Positions 35,516 to 44,993 are shown, counted from the first letter of the stretch. The stretch: DNA of 64,000 bases from an uncultured Schaedlerella sp. (GCA_934435195.1 CAKSAJ010000001.1:197921-261920), one strand, 5' to 3'. The notes: generated from the letters alone by a model not told the origin. Translations and numbers: made by a program.

Positions 35516-35561
35516 AAAAACGTCCTCCTATATAGTTTTGCTACATAGTTTGGACGTTTTT
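35516..35561 (-). promoter_or_regulatory. Hairpin enclosing a Shine-Dalgarno sequence
   Basis: On the minus strand AAAAACGTCC pairs perfectly with GGACGTTTTT (10 bp), and an inner CTATGTAG / CTATATAG pairing extends it. The AGGAGGA ribosome site is inside the right arm, which ends in five T before the ATG. It could terminate miaB transcripts or hide the ribosome site of the membrane-protein gene. Confidence 0.6.
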
Positions 35562-35592
35562 GGTAAAAATATTGCCCGAAGAAAATTTTTTC

Positions 35593-37062
35593 TTAAGAAA
35601 CGATTTCTCCCATATAATAAAATCCATGACATTCTTTGAGTTCAACATCAACTAATTTTCCAATCAATGAAGCATCTCCCGGAAAATGAACAAGCAGATT
35701 GTTGCTCATACGTCCTGTCACCAGATGCTCATCATGGTCATTTTTTGTCTCAACCAGAACACGCTGTATCGTTCCTTTATGTACGCTGCACACTTCTGCC
35801 GAGATTGTCTGAACTTCTTTTAACAGACGGTCAAAACGATCTTTCATGACCTCCGGTGAAATCTGGTCTTCAAGTACGGCAGCAGGAGTTCCTGTACGCT
35901 TTGAATATTGGAATGTAAAGGCACTGTCATAGCGTACCTTACGTACTACATCCAATGTTTCCTGAAAATCTTCTTCTGTCTCTCCCGGAAATCCAACAAT
36001 AATATCTGTTGTAAGTGAAATATCCGGAATTGCCTTTTTGATTTTCTCTACCAGTAATAAATACTGTTCTTTTGTATATCTTCTATTCATCTTCTTTAAG
36101 ATATCTGTACTTCCTGATTGAACCGGTAAGTGAAGATGTTTACAGATTTTTTTTGAATGTGCCATTACTTCAATCAGTTCATCTGATAAATCCTTTGGAT
36201 GAGATGTCATAAAACGGATGCGCTCAAGCCCTTCTATTTTTTCAACCTCCTGTAAAAGTTGAGCAAATGTCATTGGCTCATCCAGATTCTTTCCATATGA
36301 ATTTACATTTTGTCCAAGAAGCATGACTTCTACTACACCATCAGCAACCAGCTTCTCTATCTCTCGAATAATATCTTTCGGATTACGGCTTCTTTCTCGT
36401 CCACGCACATAAGGTACAATACAATAGCTGCAGAAATTGTTACAGCCAAACATAATATTCACACCAGATTTGAATGAATACTTACGATCTGTCGGCAAAT
36501 CTTCAACAATTTTATCCGTATCCTTCCAGATATCGATCACCATACGTTCTGATTCAAAGCATGTTACGATCAGTTCTGCAAATTTATAAATATTATGAGT
36601 TCCAAAGATCAGATCAACAAATCTGTAACTTTTCTTTAACTTTTCTACAACTTCCGGTTCCTGCATCATACATCCGCATAATCCGATCATCATATGTGGA
36701 TTCTTCTTTTTGATGCGGTTAAGCTGTCCAAGACGTCCATAAACACGCAGATTCGCATTTTCACGAACAGTACATGTATTATAAATAACAAAATCTGCCT
36801 TATTTTCATCTGTTTCTTCTTTATAGCCCATCTGCTCAAGAATACCAAGCAATTTTTCAGAGTCTTTCGCGTTCATCTGACAACCAAAGGTGTTTACACA
36901 GACATAAAGAGGACGACCTAATTTTTCACTCAGCCCAGCAACATACGCTCTTCCTTTTTTGATAAAATAATACTGGCGCATAGGCTCTTCGATTGGTGCT
37001 TCTTCACTTATATCAATCTCTTCTAATATTTTTTCTATTTCTTTATTGTTATTATATTCCAT
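35593..37062 (-). CDS. miaB: tRNA-2-methylthio-N6-dimethylallyladenosine synthase
   Basis: 489 residues of the methylthiotransferase radical-SAM family. The N-terminal MTTase domain (about 50-190) has three Cys for one [4Fe-4S] cluster (N-T-F-G-C-Q-M-N-A-K, C-T-V-R-E and G-C-M-M-Q). The radical-SAM motif F-G-C-N-N-F-C-S-Y-C-I is near 205-216. A C-terminal TRAM domain follows. It converts i6A37, made by MiaA, to ms2i6A37. An N-terminal extension of about 45 residues is present before the domain. It has its own sigma-A promoter. Confidence 0.96.
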   Translation of the reverse strand: MEYNNNKEIEKILEEIDISEEAPIEEPMRQYYFIKKGRAYVAGLSEKLGRPLYVCVNTFGCQMNAKDSEKLLGILEQMGYKEETDENKADFVIYNTCTVRENANLRVYGRLGQLNRIKKKNPHMMIGLCGCMMQEPEVVEKLKKSYRFVDLIFGTHNIYKFAELIVTCFESERMVIDIWKDTDKIVEDLPTDRKYSFKSGVNIMFGCNNFCSYCIVPYVRGRERSRNPKDIIREIEKLVADGVVEVMLLGQNVNSYGKNLDEPMTFAQLLQEVEKIEGLERIRFMTSHPKDLSDELIEVMAHSKKICKHLHLPVQSGSTDILKKMNRRYTKEQYLLLVEKIKKAIPDISLTTDIIVGFPGETEEDFQETLDVVRKVRYDSAFTFQYSKRTGTPAAVLEDQISPEVMKDRFDRLLKEVQTISAEVCSVHKGTIQRVLVETKNDHDEHLVTGRMSNNLLVHFPGDASLIGKLVDVELKECHGFYYMGEIVS

Positions 37063-37101
37063 CGTTTTCCAATGTTCCTTTCAATATTAAGACGATATTA
37101 T

Positions 37102-37130
37102 ATTATACGTTACAAAATGCTTTTTTTCAA
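37102..37130 (-). promoter_or_regulatory. Promoter of miaB
   Basis: Minus-strand -35 TTGAAA (37130-37125), a 17-base spacer and consensus -10 TATAAT (37107-37102), 40 bases before the ATG. Confidence 0.82.
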
Positions 37131-37153
37131 CTGCTTTTCTAATATAATAAAAC

Positions 37154-37187
37154 GACAGGCTTACGAATTGTTTTTCGTAAACCTGCC
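37154..37187 (-). terminator. Terminator of the DUF896-DUF4250 genes
   Basis: GACAGGCTTACGAA pairs with TTCGTAAACCTGCC with one internal mismatch; on the minus strand CGTTTTATT follows. It lies directly after the DUF4250 stop. Confidence 0.8.
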
Positions 37188-37199
37188 TTTATCCTGACA

Positions 37200-37382
37200 T
37201 TAAACAAATTGATTACGATTACTATCATAGAAATAATCAATCGCATTTAATTTTAATTCGATTTCTTCTTTTGCAACGTTCATATCATCACACAGTGCAT
37301 TTAGGTCGTGATAATGATCTCGTAATTTTGTATTTACGACACTTAACAACATAACCGGATCCCCTGGAAGTCCATTTAACAT
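37200..37382 (-). CDS. DUF4250 small protein
   Basis: 60 residues of the DUF4250 family: L-P-G-D-P-V-M-L-L-S-V-V-N-T-K-L-R-D near 5-22, then L-C-D-D-M-N-V. The predicted helices and the small size resemble a DNA- or protein-binding module, but no function is known. AGGAAGGG precedes the ATG. It follows the DUF896 gene by 16 bases and a terminator follows, so the two are probably one transcript. Confidence 0.82.
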   Translation of the reverse strand: MLNGLPGDPVMLLSVVNTKLRDHYHDLNALCDDMNVAKEEIELKLNAIDYFYDSNRNQFV

Positions 37383-37398
37383 AATTCAAACACCCTTC

Positions 37399-37620
37399 CT
37401 AGTTCCCGATTTTTCTTCCGTATTTCTCACCAAGGTTTGTGATACTTCCATCTTTTTCCTTGATATCGATATTATTTAACTGACTGCGCAGGTTACCGCG
37501 AATACTTTCCAGATACTCCTGTCGTAAAAGTTTCTGTTCTTTTTTCTCGGATTCTGTCAGTCCTTCTGCTTTTGATTTTCTATATAATTCATTAATTCTT
37601 GCTATCTTTCGCTCGTCCAT
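37399..37620 (-). CDS. DUF896 small protein (YnzC-like)
   Basis: 73 residues with the family core R-I-N-E-L-Y-R-K-S-K-A-E-G-L-T near 8-22 and Q-E-Y-L-E-S-I-R-G-N-L-R near 49-60; the protein is mostly helical. Bacillus YnzC of this family is in the SOS yneA-yneB-ynzC operon, but its biochemical role is unknown. I see no LexA box here. The upstream sequence has the inverted repeat TTTACG/CGTAAA around AAAAA. The DUF4250 gene follows. Confidence 0.88.
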   Translation of the reverse strand: MDERKIARINELYRKSKAEGLTESEKKEQKLLRQEYLESIRGNLRSQLNNIDIKEKDGSITNLGEKYGRKIGN

Positions 37621-37722
37621 TGTAATTCCTCACTTTACTTTTCCACGTAAATTTTTCGTAAACATAACTATACTACACTATTTTTTTAATTTCGTCTACC
37701 CGTCTGCCAAAATTCTCTAATC

Positions 37723-38094
37723 TCAGCTTGAATAGTTTTCTAAAAATTGATATAACTCCTCTGCACTTTCGATATACATGGAATCCATTACTTTTTCCTG
37801 TATATCTTTAGGAAGTGAATTGATTGGAATATCTGTTACTTCATATACCGTTTTATGGTCATCACAATATACGACAACATATCCCTGCATGGATGAAATA
37901 TAATACCCGTTATTTTTTACTGCATCCCCTTTTGTGCTGATGCTTCCTGATTTTTCAATATGTTCTGTCAGCATCTGTTCTTTACTCTTTTGAGCTTTTG
38001 TATTCGTATACTCATAAGTCAATTGATATCCTACTGTAATTACACTAAATACTATTAAAATAACAGAAAAAAAGCCAATACAATATTTTCTCAT
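37723..38094 (-). CDS. Membrane-anchored BofC-like C-terminal-domain protein
   Basis: 123 residues: one N-terminal helix (about 5-25) and a soluble outer part. The segment G-Y-Y-I-S-S-M-Q-G-Y-V-V-V-Y near 62-75, T-D-I-P-I-N-S-L-P and L-Y-Q-F-L-E-N-Y at the end resembles the C-terminal domain of BofC, a forespore-space regulator in Bacillus. The similarity is judged by eye and is weak. It sits between a SpoVB-type flippase and the DUF896 gene. GGAGAG precedes the ATG. Confidence 0.55.
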   Translation of the reverse strand: MRKYCIGFFSVILIVFSVITVGYQLTYEYTNTKAQKSKEQMLTEHIEKSGSISTKGDAVKNNGYYISSMQGYVVVYCDDHKTVYEVTDIPINSLPKDIQEKVMDSMYIESAEELYQFLENYSS

Positions 38095-38151
38095 AGGATC
38101 TCTCCTTTTTTATATAGTATTGGCTTCTTTTTAGTTCTTATTCAGTTAAAT

Positions 38152-39840
38152 TTATAACATTCTATATTTTGGAAGCAGGTGGAATTTTTTACAAATATGT
38201 AAAATCTTATCTCCCTGTGGCAATGCCCGGATGTCATCATTTGACAACGTCCCAAGTTTTAATAATGCAAGTGCATAAACGATCACTGCAACTAAAATCG
38301 CAATACATGTTGCAGCAAAACGCCCTCCAATCAAAAGATCAAAAATAAAGTGTACAAGATACGTAACTACACCCATGATCAATGCTGCGATCAATGGTTT
38401 GACAAAGGTATTATCAGTTTCCTGCCGATAATCACATGCTTTATGAACTGCATGTGTATTGAGCAGACACATACAAATCGCAAATACAATGTTGCTTCCT
38501 ACTAATGCATAAATATTCCATTTTAATACAACTAACATAATAAATAATGCGATCAAATGTACAACCAATGAAATCCCTGCATTTTTAGCTGGTTCAGATA
38601 ACTTATCAAGACCTTGTAAGATAGAATTTAAAACAGTTGACCAGCAATACAGAACAACCGTGATTGAGCCGATAGCAAGCAGTGTTGCCGGTGTCTTGCT
38701 TGTATCATTATACAGAAGAACCATAAGCGGAGACCCAAGTACAATAAATCCAATAAAACATGGGATTGCAATAATCATTGTAAATCGAATCGATTGACTG
38801 ATTTTTTCATGGATCTGATTTTTGTCATGCACTGCAACGGCTGTTGTCATACTCGGAATAATTGAGGCAGCCAATCCATTTGCCATTGCAAGCGGTACAT
38901 TAATCAAAGTATTATACTTTCCAGTATAAATCCCCTGTAAAGCCATATACTCTTTTTCCGTAAAGCCTTGTGCTGCCATAACCTTATTGAATATTGTCAG
39001 ATCTAAAATCTGATTGATATTATAAATTGCTGTACTGAAAATAATTGGTGCAATTGTAATTAAAAGGATTTTAATGATACGTTTATAACTTTCTTTTCTA
39101 CGAGTAGTATCACTTTTCAATTGTCTACGAATATTATTTCGATATAAGAAAATCGCAAAAAGCAAGAAAAGTAAAGCTGCAAATGCACCTACCACTGTTC
39201 CAAGAGTTCCGCCGGCAGCTCCATATGCCGGACCAAGTAATTCTTCTCCTGATTTTTTCCCTGCTGCAATGCCAACATCAAACAGAACTTTTGCCCCTGC
39301 AATACTTACGATTGCATTGACAATCTGCTCTATAATCTGAGAAATTGCAGTTGGAACCATAGTGCCAAGTCCCTGGAAATAGCCTCGAAGGACACCAAGA
39401 ACAGCAACAATAAAAAGACCTACTGCCAATACTCGAAGTGCATATACACTGAGTGGCGATTCCATCATATGCGTAGAAATTGCCCCTGCTCCAAAAAAGA
39501 TTAAAAGTGAGATAATCAGTCCTACGACAATTGAAAACACCAACGCTCCGAGAAATACTCGGAAAGCATTTCGTTTCTGATGCATTGCAAGTCTTGCTGA
39601 AACTAACTTTGAAACAGCAACAGGAAGACTAAATGTTGAAAGCATCAAAGCCATCGCATAAACTTCAAATGCATAACCATAGAACCCGTTTCCTTCGTCT
39701 CCCAGGATATTTGTCAATGGAATTCTATATACAACTCCGATAATTTTTGTAAGGAACATTGCAACTGCCAATATTGCTCCCTGCATCAAAAAATCATCTT
39801 TTTTCTTTGTTTTTTTATTGCTTTGTAAATCTGTCATCAT
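38152..39840 (-). CDS. SpoVB/MurJ-type polysaccharide flippase (MATE-like)
   Basis: 562 residues with about 14 transmembrane helices. G-A-I-L-A-V-A-M-F-L-T-K-I-I-G-V-V-Y-R-I-P (residues 20-40 or so) is the start of the MVF/SpoVB fold, and G-Y-F-Q-G-L-G-T-M-V-P-T-A-I-S-Q near 153-168 is the inner conserved loop. Members move lipid-linked sugar precursors across the membrane. The match to SpoVB rather than MurJ is a family-level judgement. It starts 12 bases after ybeY ends. Confidence 0.82.
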   Translation of the reverse strand: MMTDLQSNKKTKKKDDFLMQGAILAVAMFLTKIIGVVYRIPLTNILGDEGNGFYGYAFEVYAMALMLSTFSLPVAVSKLVSARLAMHQKRNAFRVFLGALVFSIVVGLIISLLIFFGAGAISTHMMESPLSVYALRVLAVGLFIVAVLGVLRGYFQGLGTMVPTAISQIIEQIVNAIVSIAGAKVLFDVGIAAGKKSGEELLGPAYGAAGGTLGTVVGAFAALLFLLFAIFLYRNNIRRQLKSDTTRRKESYKRIIKILLITIAPIIFSTAIYNINQILDLTIFNKVMAAQGFTEKEYMALQGIYTGKYNTLINVPLAMANGLAASIIPSMTTAVAVHDKNQIHEKISQSIRFTMIIAIPCFIGFIVLGSPLMVLLYNDTSKTPATLLAIGSITVVLYCWSTVLNSILQGLDKLSEPAKNAGISLVVHLIALFIMLVVLKWNIYALVGSNIVFAICMCLLNTHAVHKACDYRQETDNTFVKPLIAALIMGVVTYLVHFIFDLLIGGRFAATCIAILVAVIVYALALLKLGTLSNDDIRALPQGDKILHICKKFHLLPKYRML

Positions 39841-39852
39841 CCCCTCCGTCAG

Positions 39853-40347
39853 TTAGCGTAATATTTGTATTTTTTCCATAATTTCCCGCTGCTTTGCTTC
39901 CATTATCATACGTTCTTCCTCTTCCATGTGATCGAACCCAAATAGATGAAGCATGCTATGTGCAATGAGGAAAGCAAACTCCCGCTTTGGAGAATGTGCA
40001 TAAGCTTCTGCCTGTGCAAGAACATGTTCTTTTGAAATCACAATATCTCCAAGCATCAATTCTCCTGTTTCCGGGTTGAATGCATCTTCTTGTTCTTCAA
40101 TTTCTGAAAAATCACCCGGAATTGCATATTCTAACATTGGAAAAGACAATACATCTGTAGAGCGGTCTACCTGTCTAAATTCCTGATTCATTTCATGAAT
40201 TGCTTCATCATCTGTCAGTAACAAGTTTACTTCTGCTTCAAACGGACACTGGATATAATCCAATGCTGCTTCTACCACAAGATTTGCAATTGATTCCGTC
40301 TCAATCGGAAGTGTAATACTGCTCTCATCTTCTATATATAAACTCAT
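39853..40347 (-). CDS. ybeY: Endoribonuclease YbeY (rRNA maturation)
   Basis: 164 residues. The zinc motif H-S-M-L-H-L-F-G-F-D-H near 129-139 is complete, preceded by D-I-V-I-S-K-E and R-E-F-A-F-L-I-A. V-L-S-F-P-M is the second conserved loop. YbeY is needed for 16S 3'-end maturation and ribosome quality control. It overlaps phoH by 4 bases (ATGA type), the usual arrangement phoH-ybeY. The normal next genes dgkA, cdd and era are not present; the flippase follows. Confidence 0.95.
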   Translation of the reverse strand: MSLYIEDESSITLPIETESIANLVVEAALDYIQCPFEAEVNLLLTDDEAIHEMNQEFRQVDRSTDVLSFPMLEYAIPGDFSEIEEQEDAFNPETGELMLGDIVISKEHVLAQAEAYAHSPKREFAFLIAHSMLHLFGFDHMEEEERMIMEAKQREIMEKIQILR

Positions 40348-41342
40348 GATTTTCTCCTTTTTGCATTTGTTTTTCCTGAACGAGTACTTTTATTTTCGTA
40401 TGCTTCATACGCTTTTACAATACGTTGTACAAGTGGATGGCGCACGACATCTTTACTTGTCAAAGTACAAATGCTGATATCTTCAATGTCTTTGACTACC
40501 TTTACCGCAACATCTAATCCAGACACACTTCCTGCCGGTAAATCCTTCTGCGAAGAGTCTCCGGTAATAACAACCTTTGAGCCAAACCCGATTCGCGTAA
40601 GAAACATCTTCATCTGGGCAGGTGTTGTATTTTGTGCTTCATCCAGAATGATAAACGCATTATCCAAAGTACGCCCTCTCATATATGCCAGCGGAGCCAC
40701 TTCGATCAATCCTTTTTCCTGATTTTTAATAAAGCTTTCAGCTCCCATAATCTGATATAATGCATCATATAACGGGCGTAGATATGGATCGATCTTGCTT
40801 TGCAGATCACCGGGAAGAAATCCAAGCTTTTCTCCTGCTTCAATAGCAGGTCTTGTTAAAATAATTCGACTCACCTCATTATTTTTAAATGCAGTGATTG
40901 CCATCGCCATTGCTAAATATGTTTTTCCGGTTCCTGCCGGTCCTAATCCGAAAGTGATCATTCCATTCCGTATCGCATCTACATATTTTTTCTGACCAAG
41001 TGTCTTTGGTTTGATTGGTTTACCCTGTAATGTATGACAAATTAAATCTTTATCTATTTCTACAATTTCTTCCTCCTGCCCTTCAAACACAAGTGAAATT
41101 GCATAATTTACATTTTGTTCTGTGATCGTATTTCCTCTGCGGGATAATTCTGTAAGCTGGCTAAGTACACGATACGCTTTCTGTGCCAGTGACTGTTCAC
41201 CAAGAATTTTAATCATACCATCTCGTGAGATCAATGTTACATGAAATGTACGTTCTATTTTTTTCGCAAATACATCAAACTGGCCGAACACATTTTTTTC
41301 GTGTTCAGCCGGGATATCAATATTTAATTCCGATAAGCTCAT
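40344..41342 (-). CDS. phoH: PhoH-family P-loop ATPase
   Basis: 332 residues. The N-terminal KH-like region (about 1-110) is followed by the PhoH ATPase with Walker A G-P-A-G-T-G-K-T near 132-139 and Walker B I-I-L-D-E-A-Q-N near 230-237. The ATPase is linked to RNA metabolism and often lies beside ybeY; its direct substrate is unknown. It overlaps yqfD upstream by 4 bases and ybeY downstream by 4 bases, so the three are co-translated. Confidence 0.94.
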   Translation of the reverse strand: MSLSELNIDIPAEHEKNVFGQFDVFAKKIERTFHVTLISRDGMIKILGEQSLAQKAYRVLSQLTELSRRGNTITEQNVNYAISLVFEGQEEEIVEIDKDLICHTLQGKPIKPKTLGQKKYVDAIRNGMITFGLGPAGTGKTYLAMAMAITAFKNNEVSRIILTRPAIEAGEKLGFLPGDLQSKIDPYLRPLYDALYQIMGAESFIKNQEKGLIEVAPLAYMRGRTLDNAFIILDEAQNTTPAQMKMFLTRIGFGSKVVITGDSSQKDLPAGSVSGLDVAVKVVKDIEDISICTLTSKDVVRHPLVQRIVKAYEAYENKSTRSGKTNAKRRKS

Positions 41343-42571
41343 TCCGGTTCGTTCCTTTCAATTTCCATCATTTCTGTCTCGACAGGTTGTGTAATTGTCT
41401 GATTTAAATATAATGTTCCCTCTGCCGACGCAAAAACGTCATATAAATGTATATTAACACTTTTCCCTGTTATTTGAATACCCTTTTCTTCCAATTTTTG
41501 GAGAAATTGTTCAAAATTCAAATTCAATTTTGTTTTTAATTCTTCTCTTGAGTAATTTTGGGTTATAAAATGATACCCCTTAGCCTTCATATATCCATAA
41601 TAGATCGGCAATTTAAAATTTTCACCAAATTGAATCTGATATTCCACCGATTCCTTTTCAACATTCGAAAAGGAATTTCTCAGACTTCCAATTTCAACAG
41701 ACCAGGATTTTATTCTAAAAAAGATAGTAAATCGTTGTTCTTTTTTATTATACTGTTTTTGCTTATACTTCCTGGGAATTTTATCTGTATAAACTTGTAT
41801 TGTATCTGCTAAAACATCTGCATCAGAATGTTCATATTGATAACGAATAATTTCCTGGGAATCATTCTTGATTTCCAGTCTTCCGGATACAAGGACATCT
41901 CCTTTTTTCACTTGATCTCCGACATGCACAAGTGGGATTCCTTTTCTTGTTATAATTTGTGTTATAACACCATCACAAGTTGCGATCAAATCTACCCCTT
42001 CCGCATCTTCCAATGAATCTAAGTCATTTCTTCGCATCTCATTTTCTTTCATCTTAATTTGAAGAACACTTCCATCTAGCGAAGCAGACACCCATACAAT
42101 CTCAGGATATTGTTCACGAAGTGCTTTATTTATCTGAAAGCAATCAATTTTTTCCTTACGCATTCCAGGATATATAGAAATTGTCTGCAAAAAATCCATT
42201 AGTGATTCCGCAGTCTGCTCTTGATTTCCACTAAAATGCACATCCCATATTCTGGCGGAACATTCTTTTAACAAACAGATACAAAAAACAATTCCAACAA
42301 GAAAGAAAACTCTTCCTTTATGAGAATATATAAAGAACGGAAATCCAAAACGATTTTTGATTTTTATATGTGTATGCGTTTTTCGGGCAAGCGGGCGGAT
42401 TTTTCGAAAATCTTTGATTCTTATTTGTAATTCATAAACATTATCATGAATGGTTACAGTCCAAATATATATTTTATGATAAGAACATAGATTCAAAAAG
42501 CGCTCTGCTGAATCCCCTTCCACATATAAAGTCAAATACCCTTGAAGATATTGGATGATTGAATGAATCAA
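41339..42571 (-). CDS. yqfD: Sporulation protein YqfD
   Basis: 410 residues. The N-terminus has a YqfD-type soluble domain, then one membrane helix near 90-107 (V-F-F-L-V-G-I-V-F-C-I-C-L-L), with the bulk outside. D-F-L-Q-T-I-S-I-Y-P-G-M-R-K and R-G-I-P-L-V-H-V-G-D-Q-V-K-K-G-D-V-L-V-S-G recall POTRA-like and biotinyl-lipoyl-like segments of this family. In spore formers it is mother-cell expressed (sigma-E). Gene order yqfC-yqfD-phoH-ybeY is the Firmicute standard. Its specific function is not established. Confidence 0.92.
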   Translation of the reverse strand: MIHSIIQYLQGYLTLYVEGDSAERFLNLCSYHKIYIWTVTIHDNVYELQIRIKDFRKIRPLARKTHTHIKIKNRFGFPFFIYSHKGRVFFLVGIVFCICLLKECSARIWDVHFSGNQEQTAESLMDFLQTISIYPGMRKEKIDCFQINKALREQYPEIVWVSASLDGSVLQIKMKENEMRRNDLDSLEDAEGVDLIATCDGVITQIITRKGIPLVHVGDQVKKGDVLVSGRLEIKNDSQEIIRYQYEHSDADVLADTIQVYTDKIPRKYKQKQYNKKEQRFTIFFRIKSWSVEIGSLRNSFSNVEKESVEYQIQFGENFKLPIYYGYMKAKGYHFITQNYSREELKTKLNLNFEQFLQKLEEKGIQITGKSVNIHLYDVFASAEGTLYLNQTITQPVETEMMEIERNEPE

Positions 42572-42582
42572 TAGAAAACTCC

Positions 42583-42867
42583 TTATTTACAAAATTCTAT
42601 CGAACAAATATCTCCTGTGATTTTCATTTCTATATTTGTATAATATTCTATTTTTAATTTCTTTCCAACAACACGTATTTGTGCCTGTTTTGTCTGAATA
42701 CGTATCAGGCAAGAAGTATATTCAAGGATTCCACGATAGTTTTCTATATATAACGTATGATATCCAAGTATATTTATAACCGATGCACCTAAAATAACCT
42801 CATCAGGCATTCCGGTAACAGATGTAATCTTATTCTTTAACTGATCTTGCTTCTGCTTTGCTTTCAT
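42583..42867 (-). CDS. yqfC: Sporulation protein YqfC (YabP family)
   Basis: 94 residues from ATG 42867; a GTG four codons upstream is possible. It has the YabP/YqfC fold: L-G-A-S-V-I-N-I-L-G-Y-H-T-L-Y-I-E-N-Y near 30-48, then I-E-Y-Y-T-N. Family members are sigma-E-dependent sporulation proteins. The ribosome site is weak (GTGATC). It starts the run yqfC-yqfD-phoH-ybeY and follows a HelD-like gene. Confidence 0.9.
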   Translation of the reverse strand: MKAKQKQDQLKNKITSVTGMPDEVILGASVINILGYHTLYIENYRGILEYTSCLIRIQTKQAQIRVVGKKLKIEYYTNIEMKITGDICSIEFCK

Positions 42868-42941
42868 ATACACGATCACGTATTCTTTTTTATAAAAAAT
42901 CTATGAAAGAACTTGCTTTTCTATGAATGTTCAAAGCTTTT

Positions 42942-44993
42942 TCATTTATTATTTTCCAAGGTATACATATATAACTCATGTAATGCCCTTGTTGCACAAA
43001 TATAATCTGCCTGTTTTGACATATTTGTTTCAATATCCGAACGAACAGTAAAAACCTGATCAAACTCTAATCCTTTTGCAAGATAGTATGTGGTGATCGT
43101 TAGTCCTTTCTTAAAAACAGACGTATCTCGATCCATATAAGAGACATTTTCATCTTTTCTTTTTAATAAACAATATAATTCAAAAGCTTCCTTCTCTGTT
43201 CTGGCTAAAACAGCTGCCGTTTCATATTTATCCAAATTAATATTTTTTAAAATTTCAGAAATTACAGCTTCTCCTGATGGAAAAGATTTTTCTACTACAC
43301 CTTTTCCATGACGATCAAACAATTCCAAATCACAAATGCCCGTCAGTCTTGCTGCATACTTTGCAATTTCAACTGTATTTCGATAACTCTTATTCATAAC
43401 AATTTTCCGAACTTGTTTTCCAAATAGTTTCGGCAGGAAAGTAAGAACATCTTGTGTTAATTCATCCATAGATTGTGCTTTATCTCCAAGTATTGTCATC
43501 TTGCAATCAAACATTGTTTGTAAAATTGTGTATTGTAAATAAGAATAATCCTGCATTTCATCAATCACTACATGTTTAATACGATGATGCTGTTTTTTCC
43601 CATATAGTCGATATTTTAAATAGAGCATCGGGTACACATCTTCATATTTAAGTACGCGACGTTCATACGACACTTTTGGTAACACCGGAAAATCCATATC
43701 TTCTAAAAACCAATTATAAATAATATACAAATCTTTTGTCTGATACATTTTATCAAAAAGTTCATCAAAATAAATTTGTTCCTCTTCCTTAAGATCACGT
43801 CCCATACTGGTTTCAATCTCATCAACAAAATATTCTTTAATTGCATCCATTCTTGCCAAAATCGGAGTTTCTTGAAATTTAAAATAAAATAATTGGATTA
43901 AATCTTCTTCTGACTTATGGTATCCACGCCATTCAATATCATGAAAATCAATCAAACGATCTTCTAATGTAGCAAGAAAGCCTTCCATCTGTCCGATAAA
44001 ATCAAAAGACTGCTTGTATCTGTAACGATGAATCTCACTTGATGGACAATCATGTAACTGCCGTTCCAATTGATGATAACGATCTTCACAATCGTAGACA
44101 AATTCTTTTAATTCTTTGTAAGCAAAAATATCAAAACTCATTTCCTGAATATTCTCTTCACCAAGTTCTGGAAGAATATGTGAAATATAATCAGAAAACA
44201 CACTATTGGGAGATAAAATTAAAACATTTGATGATTTTAAATTTTTGCGATCATGATATAACAGATAAGCAATTCTGTGTAAGGCAATAGATGTTTTTCC
44301 ACTTCCTGCTGCCCCCTGAATGATCAATATTTGATCCTTAGTATTCCTGATAATCTCATTTTGTTCTTTTTGTATTGTTCTAATAATGCTTTTTAATTGA
44401 ACATCGCCATTGCTTCCTAATTCTTGTTTTAAAATTTCATCATCGATCAGCATATCACTTTCAAAAGCATATATGATTTTTCCCTTTTTTATTTTATATT
44501 GTCCTTTTGCTGTAATTTCACCTGTAATTATTCCAGCCGGTGCTTCATAAGAAGCATCGCCTTTATCGTAATCATAAAATAAACTGCTCACCGGTGCTCT
44601 CCAGTCATAAATAAGAGGCTGCCTTCCAGTGTCTTCTGCAAAATTTGCAATGCCAATATAAAATGATTCCGGTTCTTCATCTCCATCATACAGAAAATCA
44701 ACACGTCCGAAAAAAGGTGAATCTAACAAGGACTCCAGTCGATGTTTCATTGACAATGTATTCTGATTTGCATTTACCTGTTGCAGTAACGCCTGTTGGT
44801 TATCATAATACTCATAACCATATTCGTCCATCTCTGTATAATTATCCCAGAAATATTCTTGCATCTGATCTATCTCTTTTTGTCCGTCTGAAAGAGTTTC
44901 GTAAAGCTGTGCCAGTTTCTGGTTCAATTTTTCTGTGACAGTTTCTAAGAATGCCATGCCTTCTTCCTGTATATCTTGTGTTGCTTCTTGCAT
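42942..44993 (-). CDS. HelD/UvrD-type superfamily 1 helicase
   Basis: 683 residues. The N-terminal coiled coil (about 1-70, rich in Gln and Glu) and the Walker A Q-G-A-A-G-S-G-K-T-S near 223-232 fit HelD, the RNA-polymerase-recycling motor of Gram-positive bacteria. Later motifs include V-I-D-E-M-Q-D-Y-S near 485 and the C-terminal T-T-Y-Y-L-A-K-G-L-E-F-D-Q-V near 645. It is shorter than Bacillus HelD (about 770). A DNA-helicase role is an alternative. AAGAGGA precedes the ATG. It lies between rlmH and yqfC with no clear promoter. Confidence 0.85.
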   Translation of the reverse strand: MQEATQDIQEEGMAFLETVTEKLNQKLAQLYETLSDGQKEIDQMQEYFWDNYTEMDEYGYEYYDNQQALLQQVNANQNTLSMKHRLESLLDSPFFGRVDFLYDGDEEPESFYIGIANFAEDTGRQPLIYDWRAPVSSLFYDYDKGDASYEAPAGIITGEITAKGQYKIKKGKIIYAFESDMLIDDEILKQELGSNGDVQLKSIIRTIQKEQNEIIRNTKDQILIIQGAAGSGKTSIALHRIAYLLYHDRKNLKSSNVLILSPNSVFSDYISHILPELGEENIQEMSFDIFAYKELKEFVYDCEDRYHQLERQLHDCPSSEIHRYRYKQSFDFIGQMEGFLATLEDRLIDFHDIEWRGYHKSEEDLIQLFYFKFQETPILARMDAIKEYFVDEIETSMGRDLKEEEQIYFDELFDKMYQTKDLYIIYNWFLEDMDFPVLPKVSYERRVLKYEDVYPMLYLKYRLYGKKQHHRIKHVVIDEMQDYSYLQYTILQTMFDCKMTILGDKAQSMDELTQDVLTFLPKLFGKQVRKIVMNKSYRNTVEIAKYAARLTGICDLELFDRHGKGVVEKSFPSGEAVISEILKNINLDKYETAAVLARTEKEAFELYCLLKRKDENVSYMDRDTSVFKKGLTITTYYLAKGLEFDQVFTVRSDIETNMSKQADYICATRALHELYMYTLENNK

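Noticed and set aside
37621..37700. SOS control of the DUF896 gene by analogy with Bacillus ynzC
   Set aside because: No GAAC-N4-GTTC-like site is seen upstream.
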